Shown here piece by piece: positions 8,378 to 17,481 of a DNA stretch of 64,000 bases. The notes beneath the pieces were generated by a model, which was not told the DNA's origin, made no database searches, and saw nothing but the letters and a program-made list of their open reading frames with translations. Within the stretch, counting starts at the first letter, position 1. Every line of letters starts with the position of its first letter. The stretch comes from Sphingosinicella sp963974575 (GTDB lineage Bacteria > Pseudomonadota > Alphaproteobacteria > Sphingomonadales > Sphingomonadaceae), in contig NZ_CAXBBQ010000006.1 of NCBI RefSeq assembly GCF_963974575.1, forward strand, positions 124,001 through 188,000, given 5' to 3'. A program made the position numbers and the translations under genes.

Positions 8378-9147
8378 GCGCGCGCCTTCGCGAACAGCCG
8401 GTAGAAGTTCTCGCTCGTCGTTCGGTCGATGTCTTCGAAGCGGACGCCGCGCTTCTCGGCGAGGAAGGCGGTGGTGTGCGTCACGAAGGCGGGTTCGCAG
8501 GTCTTGCCGCGCTTCGGCACGGGCGCGAGGAACGGGGCATCGGTTTCCACGAGCAGGCGATCTTCCGGAATTTCTGCAGCGAATTCAGAAAGGTCGGCGG
8601 CATTCTTGAACGTGACGATGCCGGATATCGAGATGTAGAAGCCGAGATCGAGCATCTTGCGGCCAAACGCGGCGCTGGCGGTGAAGCAGTGGATAACGGC
8701 GGTGTACCCCCCCTTCCCCAGCTCGCTCTCCATGATCTCCAGCGTGTCGGCTTCCGCCTCGCGCGTGTGGACGATCACCGGAAGGCCGGTTTCACGCGCG
8801 GCGGCGATGTGGCGGCGAAAGCTCTCGCGCTGACGCTCGCGATCGCTCTTGTCATAATAATAGTCGAGCCCTGTCTCGCCGATGCCGACGACACGCGGGT
8901 GCTGTGTCGCCGCGACGAGGCGCGTTTTCTCAATATCCTCGCTGTCCGCCTCGTGCGGGTGAACGCCGACGCTTGCCCAGATATCGGATGTTCCCTCGGC
9001 GATGCGGATGACGTCATCCCATTCGCTGCTGCGCGTCGAGATCGCCAGCATCGCCGAGACACCCGCCTCGCGGGCGCGCGCGATCACGCCCGCCTGATCC
9101 TCGACGAGGCCGGGGTAATTCAGGTGGCAGTGGCTATCAATCGGCAT
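8374..9147 (-). CDS. tatD: TatD family metal-dependent hydrolase
   Basis: 257-residue TIM-barrel nuclease of the TatD family (YcfH branch). It begins with the metal-binding MPIDSHCHLNYP; further family motifs are GETGLDYYY, IVHTREA, HCFT and VETDAPFLAPVP. The start at 9147 is fixed by the HxH motif; an upstream extension to 9234 lies inside metG. It overlaps the 3' end of metG by 11 nt and the next gene by 4 nt. The order metG-tatD-MBL, often with holB and tmk, is common in alphaproteobacteria. Confidence 0.94.
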   Translation of the reverse strand: MPIDSHCHLNYPGLVEDQAGVIARAREAGVSAMLAISTRSSEWDDVIRIAEGTSDIWASVGVHPHEADSEDIEKTRLVAATQHPRVVGIGETGLDYYYDKSDRERQRESFRRHIAAARETGLPVIVHTREAEADTLEIMESELGKGGYTAVIHCFTASAAFGRKMLDLGFYISISGIVTFKNAADLSEFAAEIPEDRLLVETDAPFLAPVPKRGKTCEPAFVTHTTAFLAEKRGVRFEDIDRTTSENFYRLFAKARA

Positions 9148-10696
9148 CGGGCTCAGCATCGACATAGCGCGGGAAAACGCCCTGCGGGGCTTCGAGGCGG
9201 AAACCGGACGCGGCGAGACGCGCGTACCAATCACTACCGAGGCTCGCGAAGTCGCGGTCGGCTTCAGGCACGCCCATCTGATCGAGCAGCTTTGCGGCGG
9301 ACGCCGGGATCACGGGGGAGATCGCAACGGCCAGATCGTGGATCGCGACGAACAGCGTGCCGAGCACGACCTTCATGCGTTCCGGGTCCGTCTTCTTCAG
9401 CTTCCACGGCTCCTGCGCGTCGATATAGGCGTTACAGGCGAAGACGGCGTGCAGCCAGGCTTCGACGCCGCGCGACAGGTCGAACGTTTCGAACGCGGCG
9501 GTAAGACCCTTGCAGCCCGCGTCGACTGCAGCGAGCAATGCGGCGTCCGCCTCGTTCTGATCGAGCGATGCGGGAAGAACACCATCCAGATTCTTGAAAA
9601 TCTGGGACAAAGTCCGCTGAGCGAGGTTGCCGAAGCTGTTCGCGAGATCAGCATTCGTGCGCGTGACGATCGCCTCGTGGCTGTAGCTGCCGTCCTGCCC
9701 GAAGGGGACGTCGCGGATCAGGAAATAGCGGAGCTGATCGACGCCGTATTCCTCCGCCATCGCCAGCGGTTCGACGACGTTGCCGAGCGACTTCGACATT
9801 TTCTCACCCTTGTTGAGCACGAAGCCGTGGCCGAACACCTTGCGCGGCAGTTCGACGCCTGCGGACATCAGGAACGCGGGCCAGTAGACGGTGTGGAAGC
9901 GAACCACGTCCTTGCCGATGATGTGGACGTCCGCGGGCCACCATTTCGTATAGGACGCATCGGGATAGCCCGCGCCAGTGAGATAATTGCTGAGCGCATC
10001 GAGCCACACGTACATGACGTGGCCGGGCGCATCCGGCACCGGAATGCCCCAATCGAAACTGGTGCGCGAGACGGAGAGGTCGCTGAGCCCGCCGCGGACG
10101 AACTGCAGCATCTCGTTGCGGCGCGTTGCGGGCTGAATGAAGTCCGGATTCTGCTCGTAGAGGTCGAGTAGCGGCTGCTGGTATTTCGAGAGACGGAAGA
10201 AATAGCTCTCCTCGACGGTCCACTCGACCGGCGTGCCCTGCGGCGAGAGCTTTTCGCCGCCCTCGCCCGGCACCAGCTCGCTCTCGTCATAATAGGCCTC
10301 GTCGCGGACCGAGTACCAGCCTTCGTAGCGCCCGAGATAGATGTCGCCGTTCGCTTCCATCCGGCGCCAGAGCTCCTGCACGCAGGCGTAGTGCGCGGGT
10401 TCGGTGGTGCGGATGAAACGATCATGACTGATGTTGAGACGCGCGCACATATCTTTGAAATGCTGGACCATTCCATCGACGAAGGTACGCGGATCGATGT
10501 CCGCGTTGCGCGCTGCCTGCGCGATCTTCAGCCCATGCTCGTCGGTGCCGGTCATGAAGAACACGTCGTCACCCGCAAGCCGATGATAACGCGCGATGAC
10601 GTCAGTCGCGATGTCCTCGTAGGCGTGGCCCATGTGCGGGCGGCCGTTGGGGTACGAGATGGCGGTCGTGATGTAGAATTTCCGCTTGGCACTCAT
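9137..10696 (-). CDS. metG: Methionine-tRNA ligase
   Basis: 519-residue class Ia synthetase. The HIGH signature reads PHMGHAYEDI near residue 20 and the KMSKS loop KMSKSLGN near residue 300. The C-terminal anticodon-binding helical bundle is present, and there is no appended C-terminal tRNA-binding domain, as in the shorter MetRS form. I see no four-cysteine zinc knuckle in the connective peptide. It sits between holB (18-nt gap) and tatD (overlap). Confidence 0.97.
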   Translation of the reverse strand: MSAKRKFYITTAISYPNGRPHMGHAYEDIATDVIARYHRLAGDDVFFMTGTDEHGLKIAQAARNADIDPRTFVDGMVQHFKDMCARLNISHDRFIRTTEPAHYACVQELWRRMEANGDIYLGRYEGWYSVRDEAYYDESELVPGEGGEKLSPQGTPVEWTVEESYFFRLSKYQQPLLDLYEQNPDFIQPATRRNEMLQFVRGGLSDLSVSRTSFDWGIPVPDAPGHVMYVWLDALSNYLTGAGYPDASYTKWWPADVHIIGKDVVRFHTVYWPAFLMSAGVELPRKVFGHGFVLNKGEKMSKSLGNVVEPLAMAEEYGVDQLRYFLIRDVPFGQDGSYSHEAIVTRTNADLANSFGNLAQRTLSQIFKNLDGVLPASLDQNEADAALLAAVDAGCKGLTAAFETFDLSRGVEAWLHAVFACNAYIDAQEPWKLKKTDPERMKVVLGTLFVAIHDLAVAISPVIPASAAKLLDQMGVPEADRDFASLGSDWYARLAASGFRLEAPQGVFPRYVDAEPDAD

Positions 10697-10714
10697 GCGG
10701 GGGCGCTTGCTTTG

Positions 10715-11638
10715 CTACCGGGGGTTATCGAGTTCGCCCACGTATCCCGCCAGTTCGAACGCGACAACCTGCGGATCGTAAGCAAGCGGCACGGCCTCGG
10801 CGGCGAGGGCGTGGGCCTTCTCCCACAGCTGGAGCGCGCGTGCAAGCGATGCGCCCGTGCGCTCGCGTGCTGCGCCGGCGATGAACGCGGGGACGAGCTC
10901 GACGAATGCCTCGTAGCGCGCCTGCGCGGTCTTGCCGCCGAGCGATTTGGCCAGCGCCATCGCGTCACCCTGCCCGTTCGCAAGGTCGGCAAGCGCGCGC
11001 GTGAGCTTCTCGACGTCAAGCCCCGCGAAACGCAGCGCGCGGCCCGGCGAACCCTCCGCAAGAGCCGCCAGCGCCTCGATTTCCGGCGGGCTGCTGTCTT
11101 CAAGCGCGCGCGTGAGCACGGCGCGAACATCAGCCTCGCCGAGCGGCTGAAAGCGGAGCGTGCGGCAGCGCGAGCGAATGGTCGGCAGGAGACGGATCGG
11201 GCTGTGGCTGACAAGCAGGAACAACGTCTTTTCCGGTGGTTCCTCAAGATTCTTCAGGAAGGCGTTGGCAGCGCTACGATTCATCTCGTCGGCGGCATCG
11301 ACAACGACAACACGCCAGCCCCCGTAGCTGGGCTTCGACTGAAACAGCGACTGCAGATCGCGGATCTGATCGACGACGATCTCGGCGCGAAGCGCCCCGC
11401 GGTCATTGAGGCCGCGCTGAAGGATGCGCAGATCGGGATGGCTCCCCGCCTCGATGAGCGCGAGCGCGGGATGCGGCGCACCCTTGCCATCGGTGAGCAC
11501 GAAGCGCGCGAGCGCCTGCGCCACGCTCGCCTTGCCGATGCCGGGCGGGCCGGTGAGCAACCACGCATGGTGCACCTTGCCCTGATCCCACGCCGCGCGG
11601 AAGGCTTCCTGCTGGACCTGATGACCCATGATGCTCAC
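10715..11638 (-). CDS. holB: DNA polymerase III subunit delta'
   Basis: 307-residue clamp-loader subunit. The AAA+ N-terminal half carries GPPGIGKASVAQALARFVL (P-loop), VVVDAADEMNRSAANAFLK (Walker B with sensor helix) and the SRC motif (IRSRCRTLRF). It opens the beta clamp at primed templates as part of the gamma complex. It overlaps the tmk stop by 4 nt; tmk-holB pairing is typical across bacteria. Confidence 0.95.
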   Translation of the reverse strand: MSIMGHQVQQEAFRAAWDQGKVHHAWLLTGPPGIGKASVAQALARFVLTDGKGAPHPALALIEAGSHPDLRILQRGLNDRGALRAEIVVDQIRDLQSLFQSKPSYGGWRVVVVDAADEMNRSAANAFLKNLEEPPEKTLFLLVSHSPIRLLPTIRSRCRTLRFQPLGEADVRAVLTRALEDSSPPEIEALAALAEGSPGRALRFAGLDVEKLTRALADLANGQGDAMALAKSLGGKTAQARYEAFVELVPAFIAGAARERTGASLARALQLWEKAHALAAEAVPLAYDPQVVAFELAGYVGELDNPR

Positions 11639-12246
11639 AGGCCGAAACGCTCCGCGACAACGGACCAGACCGCGTCGGTGACGTCATCGATGGGTGCGTC
11701 GCTCGGGACCACGGCAACATCGGAGAACGACAGGAAACGATCGCGCACTGCCTTGTGGAAGGCGGGCGGTTCGCCTTCAAAGCGGGCCTCGCCCCCTGCC
11801 CGCCCGGCCGCGCGGGCAAGACCGAGCGTGGGATCGACATCGAGAACGATGGTGAGATCGGGCCAGAGGTCGCCGGTCGCGAACGCATGAAGCTGCCGCA
11901 GTTCGGCATCATCAAGCCCGCGCGCCGCGCCTTGATAGGCAAGCGTCGAGTGCACGTAGCGGTCGCAGAGCACCCATTTGCCCTCGGCGAGCGCGGGACG
12001 GATGAGGCGCGCGACATGATCGGCGCGCGCGGCATTCACCAGCAGCGCCTCGACGCGCCCGTCCCAGCGCCCCGGCTCACCTTCGACGAGCAGCTGGCGG
12101 ATATCCTCCGCGCCGGGCGTGCCGCCCGGTTCGCGTGTGGTGATGACAATGACGTCCTGCGCGGAGAGACGCGCGGCGAGGCGGCGGAGCTGGGTGCTCT
12201 TGCCGCTCCCCTCCCCGCCTTCGAAGCTGATGAAGCGCCCGCCCAC
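11635..12246 (-). CDS. tmk: Thymidylate kinase
   Basis: 203 residues that phosphorylate dTMP to dTDP for DNA synthesis. The P-loop FEGGEGSGKSTQL is at the N-terminus, the DR(Y/H) motif is LCDRYVHSTLAYQG, and a lid region follows around RAGGEARFEG. It starts 6 nt after the dac stop and overlaps holB, so it belongs to the same leftward run. Confidence 0.97.
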   Translation of the reverse strand: MGGRFISFEGGEGSGKSTQLRRLAARLSAQDVIVITTREPGGTPGAEDIRQLLVEGEPGRWDGRVEALLVNAARADHVARLIRPALAEGKWVLCDRYVHSTLAYQGAARGLDDAELRQLHAFATGDLWPDLTIVLDVDPTLGLARAAGRAGGEARFEGEPPAFHKAVRDRFLSFSDVAVVPSDAPIDDVTDAVWSVVAERFGL

Positions 12247-12252
12247 GCGGCC

Positions 12253-13407
12253 TCAGCCGCCGAACACGTGCCTGAACGCCGCCATAATGCGGCCGAGCGG
12301 CCCCGCCTTCTCGACCGCTTCGGCAGCGACCAGCGGCACGCGCTGCTCCGCAAGGCCGGGCACGGTGAGCACGAGTTCGGCGATCTTCTGGCCCTTGGCA
12401 ATCGGTGCTTCGATCGGGCCATCATAGACGATCTTCGCATTGAGGCCTGACACGATCGCCTTTGGCGTGGAAACGCGCGTGCCCGGCGCTGCGGTGATGC
12501 CCACGTCCGGCGCATCGCCGAGGAACACGGGCGCGCGCAGCGCCACTTTGCCGTTCGCGAGGATCGGCTTCGCATCCCACGCGCCGAAGCCCCATTCCAT
12601 CAGGCGGATCGATTCCTTGACGCGCTCGTCCCACGAGGTGAGGCCCGAAACGACCATGACAAGGCGCCGCCCGTCCTGCTCGGCCGATCCGGTGAAGCCG
12701 AAACCCGCAGCCTCGGTGTGGCCGGTCTTGAGGCCGTCCGCGCCGCGCACCTTGCCGAGAATGGGGTTGCGGTTCGGCTGCGTGATCGGTGCGCCGCCCA
12801 TCGTCTGGCCCCAGGTGAAGCTGTCGACCGCGTAGAACTTCTTGTAGAGGTCCGGATAGTCCTTGATCGTCCGCTCGGCGATGATCGCGAGGTCGTGCGG
12901 TGTCACCACCTGGCGGTCGTCCGGCCAGCCGTTCGAATTGGTGAAGTGCGATCCCTTTAGGCCGAGCTTCTTTGCTTCGGCATTCATCAGATCGGCGAAG
13001 GCTTCCTCGGTGCCCGAAATCCCCTCGGCGAGCACCACGCAGGCGTCGTTCCCCGAAAGCGTGACGATGCCGTGCAAGAGATCCTCGACCGAGACCTCCT
13101 GATCGACCGACAGGAACATCGTGGAGCCCGCCTTCGGCCCATGCCATTTTTCCCACGTTTCCGCGCGCACGCGGAACTTCTGGTCGAGCTTCAGCTTGCC
13201 CTGCTTCACCAGATCGAAGGCGACGTGCGTCGTCATCATCTTCGCCATCGAAGCCGGCGGCATCTGCTGATCGGCGGCCTGCGAAAAGAGCACGGCGCCG
13301 GTGCTCATGTCCTTCAGGTAAGCGAAGGGCGCGAGGCTCTGGTAATCGGCGGCGGCGGGGACGGCGAAAGCCAGCATGAAGGCCGAGATCGGCGCGGCAA
13401 GACGCAT
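12253..13407 (-). CDS. D-alanyl-D-alanine carboxypeptidase (low-molecular-weight PBP)
   Basis: 384-residue secreted S11 peptidase that trims the terminal D-Ala of peptidoglycan stem peptides. The signal peptide is MRLAAPISAFMLAFAVPAAA. Catalytic motifs are SMAK (SxxK), SGN (in SGNDACVVLAEG) and KTG (GLKTGHT), followed by a C-terminal PBP5-type beta domain. It is the dacC/dacF type; I leave the symbol blank because paralogues are not separable by eye. It precedes tmk by 6 nt. Confidence 0.94.
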   Translation of the reverse strand: MRLAAPISAFMLAFAVPAAADYQSLAPFAYLKDMSTGAVLFSQAADQQMPPASMAKMMTTHVAFDLVKQGKLKLDQKFRVRAETWEKWHGPKAGSTMFLSVDQEVSVEDLLHGIVTLSGNDACVVLAEGISGTEEAFADLMNAEAKKLGLKGSHFTNSNGWPDDRQVVTPHDLAIIAERTIKDYPDLYKKFYAVDSFTWGQTMGGAPITQPNRNPILGKVRGADGLKTGHTEAAGFGFTGSAEQDGRRLVMVVSGLTSWDERVKESIRLMEWGFGAWDAKPILANGKVALRAPVFLGDAPDVGITAAPGTRVSTPKAIVSGLNAKIVYDGPIEAPIAKGQKIAELVLTVPGLAEQRVPLVAAEAVEKAGPLGRIMAAFRHVFGG

Positions 13408-13516
13408 CGCTTGAATTCACTCCTTTAGATCGGCTTCGGCGGGATCGGACGCCCGCACGAGTCTCACGCAGCTATAACCCGCGCCCCATCGCTTCGCCAG
13501 CGCGGAGGCAGGCGGC

Positions 13517-14335
13517 TTACGACAGCTTGAAGAACAGCAGGAACGCGAACACACGGTTCAGCGCCGCCATGTCGTCCGCGCGGAAGCCGATCGTGTTCGC
13601 GCCGAGACGGCGGAACATGGGCAGGAAGTCGAGCACTTCTACCGCGAGCCGGTCGACGAGCGTCAGTTCCACCTCGATGGGACCGTCCTGCTTCACGAGC
13701 AGCGCCTTCTGCCGCGCTTCGACCGCGCGCGATGCGGCCGCTTCGAGCGCGGCGCAGACCGTGTCAGGAGACGGCGACATGCCCGAGAACATCCCGAGGG
13801 AGCGCTTGGTGACGACCTGCTCGACAGGGCCGAGCGCAGGGCCGTTCTTTTCGATGAACACGTCGTCGCCCGAGATCATCAGCAGCGGCACGCCGAACTG
13901 GCCTGCGGTCGCGGCGCTGATGAAGGCCTCGTCGGCCTCGCGGCCATTCAGCTTCACGCTGCGGATGCCGCGGCTCGACATGGTGTGCGCCATCGTGCCG
14001 GCACTGTCCGCCGCGCCTGCGTGATAGCCGATCAGCATGGCTCCAACGTAGTCGCCGACCTCGATCCCCTGCATCATCAAGAGCGGGCGCGGCCACGAGC
14101 GGACGAGCCACGTGCCCGGCGGCATCCTGTCCGCGAGGATCGAAAGCCCGTTGCCGTGCGAATCGCAGACGACGCATTCGGTGACGCCCGCCGCCTGCGC
14201 CCCGCGCACGACGGCAAGCACCTCGTTCGTCATCAGCGCGCGCGCGGCGGCATACTCGAAGCCCTCCGGCCCCGCCTGATCGCGCGACACGACCCCCGCC
14301 ACGCCTTCGATGTCGGCGGAAATAAAGAGCCGCAT
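13517..14335 (-). CDS. M55 family metallopeptidase (DppA-type D-aminopeptidase)
   Basis: 272 residues beginning MRLFISADIEGVAGV, the conserved M55 N-terminus whose Asp and Glu bind zinc, followed by VCDSHGNG and IGYHAGA with the remaining metal residues. DppA from Bacillus releases D-Ala from D-Ala-containing di- and tripeptides. There is no signal peptide, so it is cytosolic. It lies between rlpA and the D,D-carboxypeptidase gene, which suggests salvage of D-Ala from wall turnover (inference). Confidence 0.88.
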   Translation of the reverse strand: MRLFISADIEGVAGVVSRDQAGPEGFEYAAARALMTNEVLAVVRGAQAAGVTECVVCDSHGNGLSILADRMPPGTWLVRSWPRPLLMMQGIEVGDYVGAMLIGYHAGAADSAGTMAHTMSSRGIRSVKLNGREADEAFISAATAGQFGVPLLMISGDDVFIEKNGPALGPVEQVVTKRSLGMFSGMSPSPDTVCAALEAAASRAVEARQKALLVKQDGPIEVELTLVDRLAVEVLDFLPMFRRLGANTIGFRADDMAALNRVFAFLLFFKLS

Positions 14336-14364
14336 AGGGTATCCTGCCTTGATTGCTTTGAAAC

Positions 14365-15117
14365 TCAGGCCGTCGGCTTCGATCCGACGACGCGCGCCTC
14401 CGCATAGCCCGCCGCCTGAAGCTGCGCCAGCACCGCTGCTGCGCTGGTCTCGTCAGCGAAGGGGCCGACGCGGACGCGGTAGAAGCCCGTGCCGGTGGAG
14501 CTGATGTTGCTGACGCCGAAGCGGCTGAGTTCCGCGGCAAGGCTGGAAGCGCGGCCGCGATCGGAAAGCGCGGCGACCTGCACGAAGATGTCGCCGACAG
14601 GCACGATTGTGACCGGTGCCGGTGGAGCCGCGGCGACCACCGCAGGCGGCTGGCCCTTCGGATAGATGCGCTTCACATGCACGCGCGCCGTGCCCGCCTG
14701 CTCGACGCCGAGTAGCTGCGCGGAGCGGCGCGACAGATCGATGATGCGGTCCTTCGCGAACGGCCCGCGATCGTTGACGCGCACGATAAGCTTGCGGCCG
14801 TTTTCGAGGTTCGTGACCTCCACATAGCTCGGCATGGGCAGCGTGCGGTGGGCGGCAGTGACGTCGTTCTCGTTAAACTGCTCGCCGTTCGCGGTGGACT
14901 TGCCGTGGAACGTCGGGCCGTACCACGAGGCGGTACCGGTTTCCTGATAATGCGGATCGTCGGACGGGTAATACCACTTGCCCGCGATCTGATAGGGATT
15001 GCCGACCTTGTAGGTGCCCGCGCTCCTGGGCGCCTGCACGCTCCCCGCGCACGCGGCGAGCAGCGGCAGGAGCAGGATCGGCACAAGGCCAGACCCGACA
15101 GACCGAAGACCGCTCAT
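14365..15117 (-). CDS. rlpA: RlpA-type septal lytic transglycosylase with SPOR domain
   Basis: 250-residue lipoprotein. The lipobox LLAAC places the lipidated Cys at about residue 23. The double-psi beta-barrel domain includes GTASWYGPTFHGKSTANGE and VRVNDRGPFAKDRIIDLSRR, the RlpA active-site region. A C-terminal SPOR domain (about residues 175-245) targets denuded septal glycan. The ATG at 15117 gives a good signal peptide; longer upstream reading would be shadow sequence. mltB lies 73 nt upstream on the same strand. Confidence 0.93.
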   Translation of the reverse strand: MSGLRSVGSGLVPILLLPLLAACAGSVQAPRSAGTYKVGNPYQIAGKWYYPSDDPHYQETGTASWYGPTFHGKSTANGEQFNENDVTAAHRTLPMPSYVEVTNLENGRKLIVRVNDRGPFAKDRIIDLSRRSAQLLGVEQAGTARVHVKRIYPKGQPPAVVAAAPPAPVTIVPVGDIFVQVAALSDRGRASSLAAELSRFGVSNISSTGTGFYRVRVGPFADETSAAAVLAQLQAAGYAEARVVGSKPTA

Positions 15118-15190
15118 CAAACCCCTCCCCGCAGAACAAATAGTGCGGGAACTGGAATCACCGAATAGCGACGCAGTCAAGCGGCTACTC

Positions 15191-16264
15191 TCAGCCTCCG
15201 CTGCGCAGCTGGTCCGCGAGCAACCCGACCGAGAGCGCGTAGAAGTTCGAGCAATTGTAGGCGAGGAGCGCGCGGAAATTGCCGTAGGCGAGGTATGCAC
15301 CCTTGCCGGGGCCATCGGGCTCGACGAGCGTTGCGAGCGTGTCGTCGGCGGGCCAGGTGCGGCCATCGAGCGGCTGCAGGCCGAGTTCGCGCCATTCCTT
15401 CACCGGAATCCAGCGGCTGTGCTTGGCAAGCACGCGCGTGCAGCTTTTGGGCTCGACCGTGTTGACGACGCGCATCCGGTCCAGCGCGGCGGGCACGGAC
15501 ACGCGCATCGCCCAGTCGCCGCCCGTCACCCAGCCGTTGTTCTTGAGGTAATTGGCGATGGAAGCGGCCGTGTCGGCGCGGCTCTGCCAGATGTCGGCGG
15601 TACCGTCTCCGTCGAAGTCGACCGCGTGCGTCAGGTACGACGACGGCAGGAACTGCGGGTTTCCGGTGGCACCTGCCCACGAGCCGACAAGCCGGCTGCG
15701 CGGCACACCGCTGTCGATCATGCGCAGCGCCGCGATCAGCTCGCGCGTGAACAGTGCCTCGCGGCGGCCATCGAACGCGAGGCTGGCGAGCGAACGGACG
15801 AGATCGAAATTGCCCGTGTAGCCGCCGTAGCTCGTCTCCATGCCCCAGATGCCGAGCATGATTTCGGGCGGCACGCCGTAGCGGGCCTGGACGGCGCGGA
15901 GCGTGGGGTTCAGCTCGGCGGCGAGGCGCTTACCGGGGTTGATGCGCGCCGGGACGAGCCGCGCGGCGAGGTAATCGCTGAACAGCGGCACGCTCTGCGG
16001 CCGGCTATCGTCGGGTTGCGCGCGGTCCAGTTCCACGACGCGCGGGCTGTAGGTGAGACGGTCGAGCGCGCTCGAAAGCGTTCCGGCGCTGATCCCCTCC
16101 CCGGCCGCGCGGGCGCGGAAGTCGGCCAGCCACTTCTGGAAACGCATCTCCGTGGAAGGCTCGGGCGGCGCTTCTGCGGCAGGCGCCGCATCCACCGGCG
16201 TTTGGGCCGATGACGCCGCCGGGGCGAGTAGGGCGAGCGCAATTGCCGCAAAGCGCAGGATCAA
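15191..16264 (-). CDS. Lytic murein transglycosylase, MltB/SLT2 type
   Basis: 357-residue exported enzyme that cleaves glycan strands to 1,6-anhydroMurNAc. The signal peptide is MILRFAAIALALLAPAASSA, and a Pro/Ala-rich linker follows. The MltB-like fold carries the catalytic Glu in GIWGMETSYGGYTGN. The ends of conserved blocks (PQFLPSSYLTHAVDFDGDG, YGNFRALLAYNCSNFYA) are present. It is the first gene of the leftward wall/replication run and is divergent from tRNA-Ser. Confidence 0.93.
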   Translation of the reverse strand: MILRFAAIALALLAPAASSAQTPVDAAPAAEAPPEPSTEMRFQKWLADFRARAAGEGISAGTLSSALDRLTYSPRVVELDRAQPDDSRPQSVPLFSDYLAARLVPARINPGKRLAAELNPTLRAVQARYGVPPEIMLGIWGMETSYGGYTGNFDLVRSLASLAFDGRREALFTRELIAALRMIDSGVPRSRLVGSWAGATGNPQFLPSSYLTHAVDFDGDGTADIWQSRADTAASIANYLKNNGWVTGGDWAMRVSVPAALDRMRVVNTVEPKSCTRVLAKHSRWIPVKEWRELGLQPLDGRTWPADDTLATLVEPDGPGKGAYLAYGNFRALLAYNCSNFYALSVGLLADQLRSGG

Positions 16265-16342
16265 GATTTCTCTCCTTCAGCCGGGCAGCCCAACCTACAT
16301 GCTTGAAACCACAATCCCAATAGGCGATGAGACGCCCGCAGC

Positions 16343-16432
16343 GGACAGGTGGCCGAGTGGTTTAAGGCAGCGGTCTTGAAAACCGCCGTGCGGGCAACCG
16401 TACCGTGGGTTCGAATCCCACCCTGTCCGCCA
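16343..16432 (+). tRNA. tRNA-Ser (anticodon TGA)
   Basis: A complete cloverleaf can be drawn by eye. The acceptor stem GGACAGG (16343-16349) pairs with CCTGTCC (16422-16428); the discriminator is G and CCA is encoded at 16430-16432. The anticodon loop CTTGAAA has TGA at 16377-16379, flanked by a GCGGT/ACCGC stem. A long variable arm of class II type and the T loop GTTCGAATC are present. It reads UCA/UCG-type serine codons. Its 3' 14 bases form part of the left attachment repeat of the genomic island. Confidence 0.97.
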
Positions 16433-16433
16433 A
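16419..16433 (+). repeat. Left attachment-site repeat (attL) in the tRNA-Ser 3' end
   Basis: CACCCTGTCCGCCAA, covering part of the T arm, the acceptor 3' strand, CCA and one base beyond. An identical copy is at 23434-23448. Confidence 0.85.
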
Positions 16434-16485
16434 AAAATCGTATAACCATCTTTAATATAACAAATTTTTTTAAGCTCTCATCTTC

Positions 16486-16509
16486 GGCCCCTATTTGGGC
16501 CCCATTATC
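16486..16509. repeat. Two tandem 12-bp repeats near the left island end
   Basis: GGCCCCTATTTG followed directly by GGCCCCATTATC. They resemble the three tandem copies at 23269-23304 and have the same orientation. Candidate arm-type integrase sites about 55 bp from the left core. Confidence 0.5.
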
Positions 16510-16539
16510 GATCGCGCCTCCCTGGTCGGATTTGGGTAT

Positions 16540-17385
16540 TCAATGGGACAAGAGTACAGGCATTCGCAAATCCGCGAGGATTCCGCGCGTAGCGCCACCG
16601 AGCACGAAGTCTCGCATGCGCGAGTGACCGAAACCGCCCATGACGAGAATACCTGCGCCGATCCTCGCGGCCTCGTCCTGTAGAACGCCTGCGATGGGCC
16701 GCCCTGCGCCACGAATTTCGGAATGCTCGACATTCAGTCCATGAGAAGTCAGATATGCCGCCAGTCTGGCGCCCAACGATTGATCTGGCAGCGTCTTTTC
16801 GTCGACGACCACGGTAATGGTCACTTTTTCTGCCCGCTCAAGAACGATGCGCGCGTCGTTGACAGCCCGGGCGGCGACGCGGCTGCCGTCCCATGCGACC
16901 ATCACATGATCCAGTCTTCCTATTGCATGCTGTTCGGGCAGCAACATCACCGGTCGGCCTGATCCGAAAATGACCGCTTCCGCAGTTGATCGTAGCGAGT
17001 CATCACTGGAAGCAAGACCCATCAGGACAAGATCATGATAGCGAGAGGCGACAGTAGCCCGATCGCTAAATACAGCCGGGTGGCATTCGATTTCGCTGGA
17101 TCGAACCCGAACACCGCTGACGTTGGCCTGGTCTTTCAACGACCGGAGCAAGGCGGCACCCTTTTCCCGGCATTGTTCTCGTGCGCCGGCCACGAGTGAT
17201 GGAACGTCAAGGACCAGATTGCCCAACGCATTTGAGACCTGACGAAAATCGGCCGCCAGAACAAGCGCCTCAAGCTCACCTTCCAGAAAGGCCGCCACCG
17301 ACAAAGCATTATCCAGAAAAGTCTCACCATTGCTGCCAGGAAAGGTATTCAACGGAAGCAGGATTTGTAGTGACATCATGGTCAT
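16540..17385 (-). CDS. Universal stress protein, tandem UspA domains
   Basis: 281 residues made of two UspA folds. The N-terminal copy is degenerate. The C-terminal copy (from about residue 158, DHVMVAWDGS) has the ATP-binding signature G-x2-G-x9-G in MGGFGHSRMRDFVLGGATRG. Cytoplasmic stress protein whose partners are unknown. It is the leftmost island gene and is divergent from the beta-CASP gene across 307 nt that hold an FNR/FixK-like box, 83 nt before this start. Tandem Usp proteins of this type are frequently oxygen-regulated in alphaproteobacteria. Confidence 0.88.
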   Translation of the reverse strand: MTMMSLQILLPLNTFPGSNGETFLDNALSVAAFLEGELEALVLAADFRQVSNALGNLVLDVPSLVAGAREQCREKGAALLRSLKDQANVSGVRVRSSEIECHPAVFSDRATVASRYHDLVLMGLASSDDSLRSTAEAVIFGSGRPVMLLPEQHAIGRLDHVMVAWDGSRVAARAVNDARIVLERAEKVTITVVVDEKTLPDQSLGARLAAYLTSHGLNVEHSEIRGAGRPIAGVLQDEAARIGAGILVMGGFGHSRMRDFVLGGATRGILADLRMPVLLSH

Positions 17386-17467
17386 GCCCTTCTGTAAGGC
17401 GCTGGCAAGAAAGATGATAAGCTTGCCGAGGCACCTTGATTTTTACAACGAGCGATGCTGGCGCCGC

Positions 17468-17481
17468 CTGATCTGGGTCAA
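17468..17481. promoter_or_regulatory. FNR/FixK-like box between divergent island genes
   Basis: CTGATCTGGGTCAA matches TTGAT-N4-(A/G)TCAA at 9 of 10 defined bases. It lies in the 307-nt divergent spacer 17386-17692, in which I see no other gene. Its distance from the Usp gene would suit a class II site (centred near -41.5) with a leader of about 50 nt. Only one box was seen; the regulator gene is not in the window. Confidence 0.5.
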
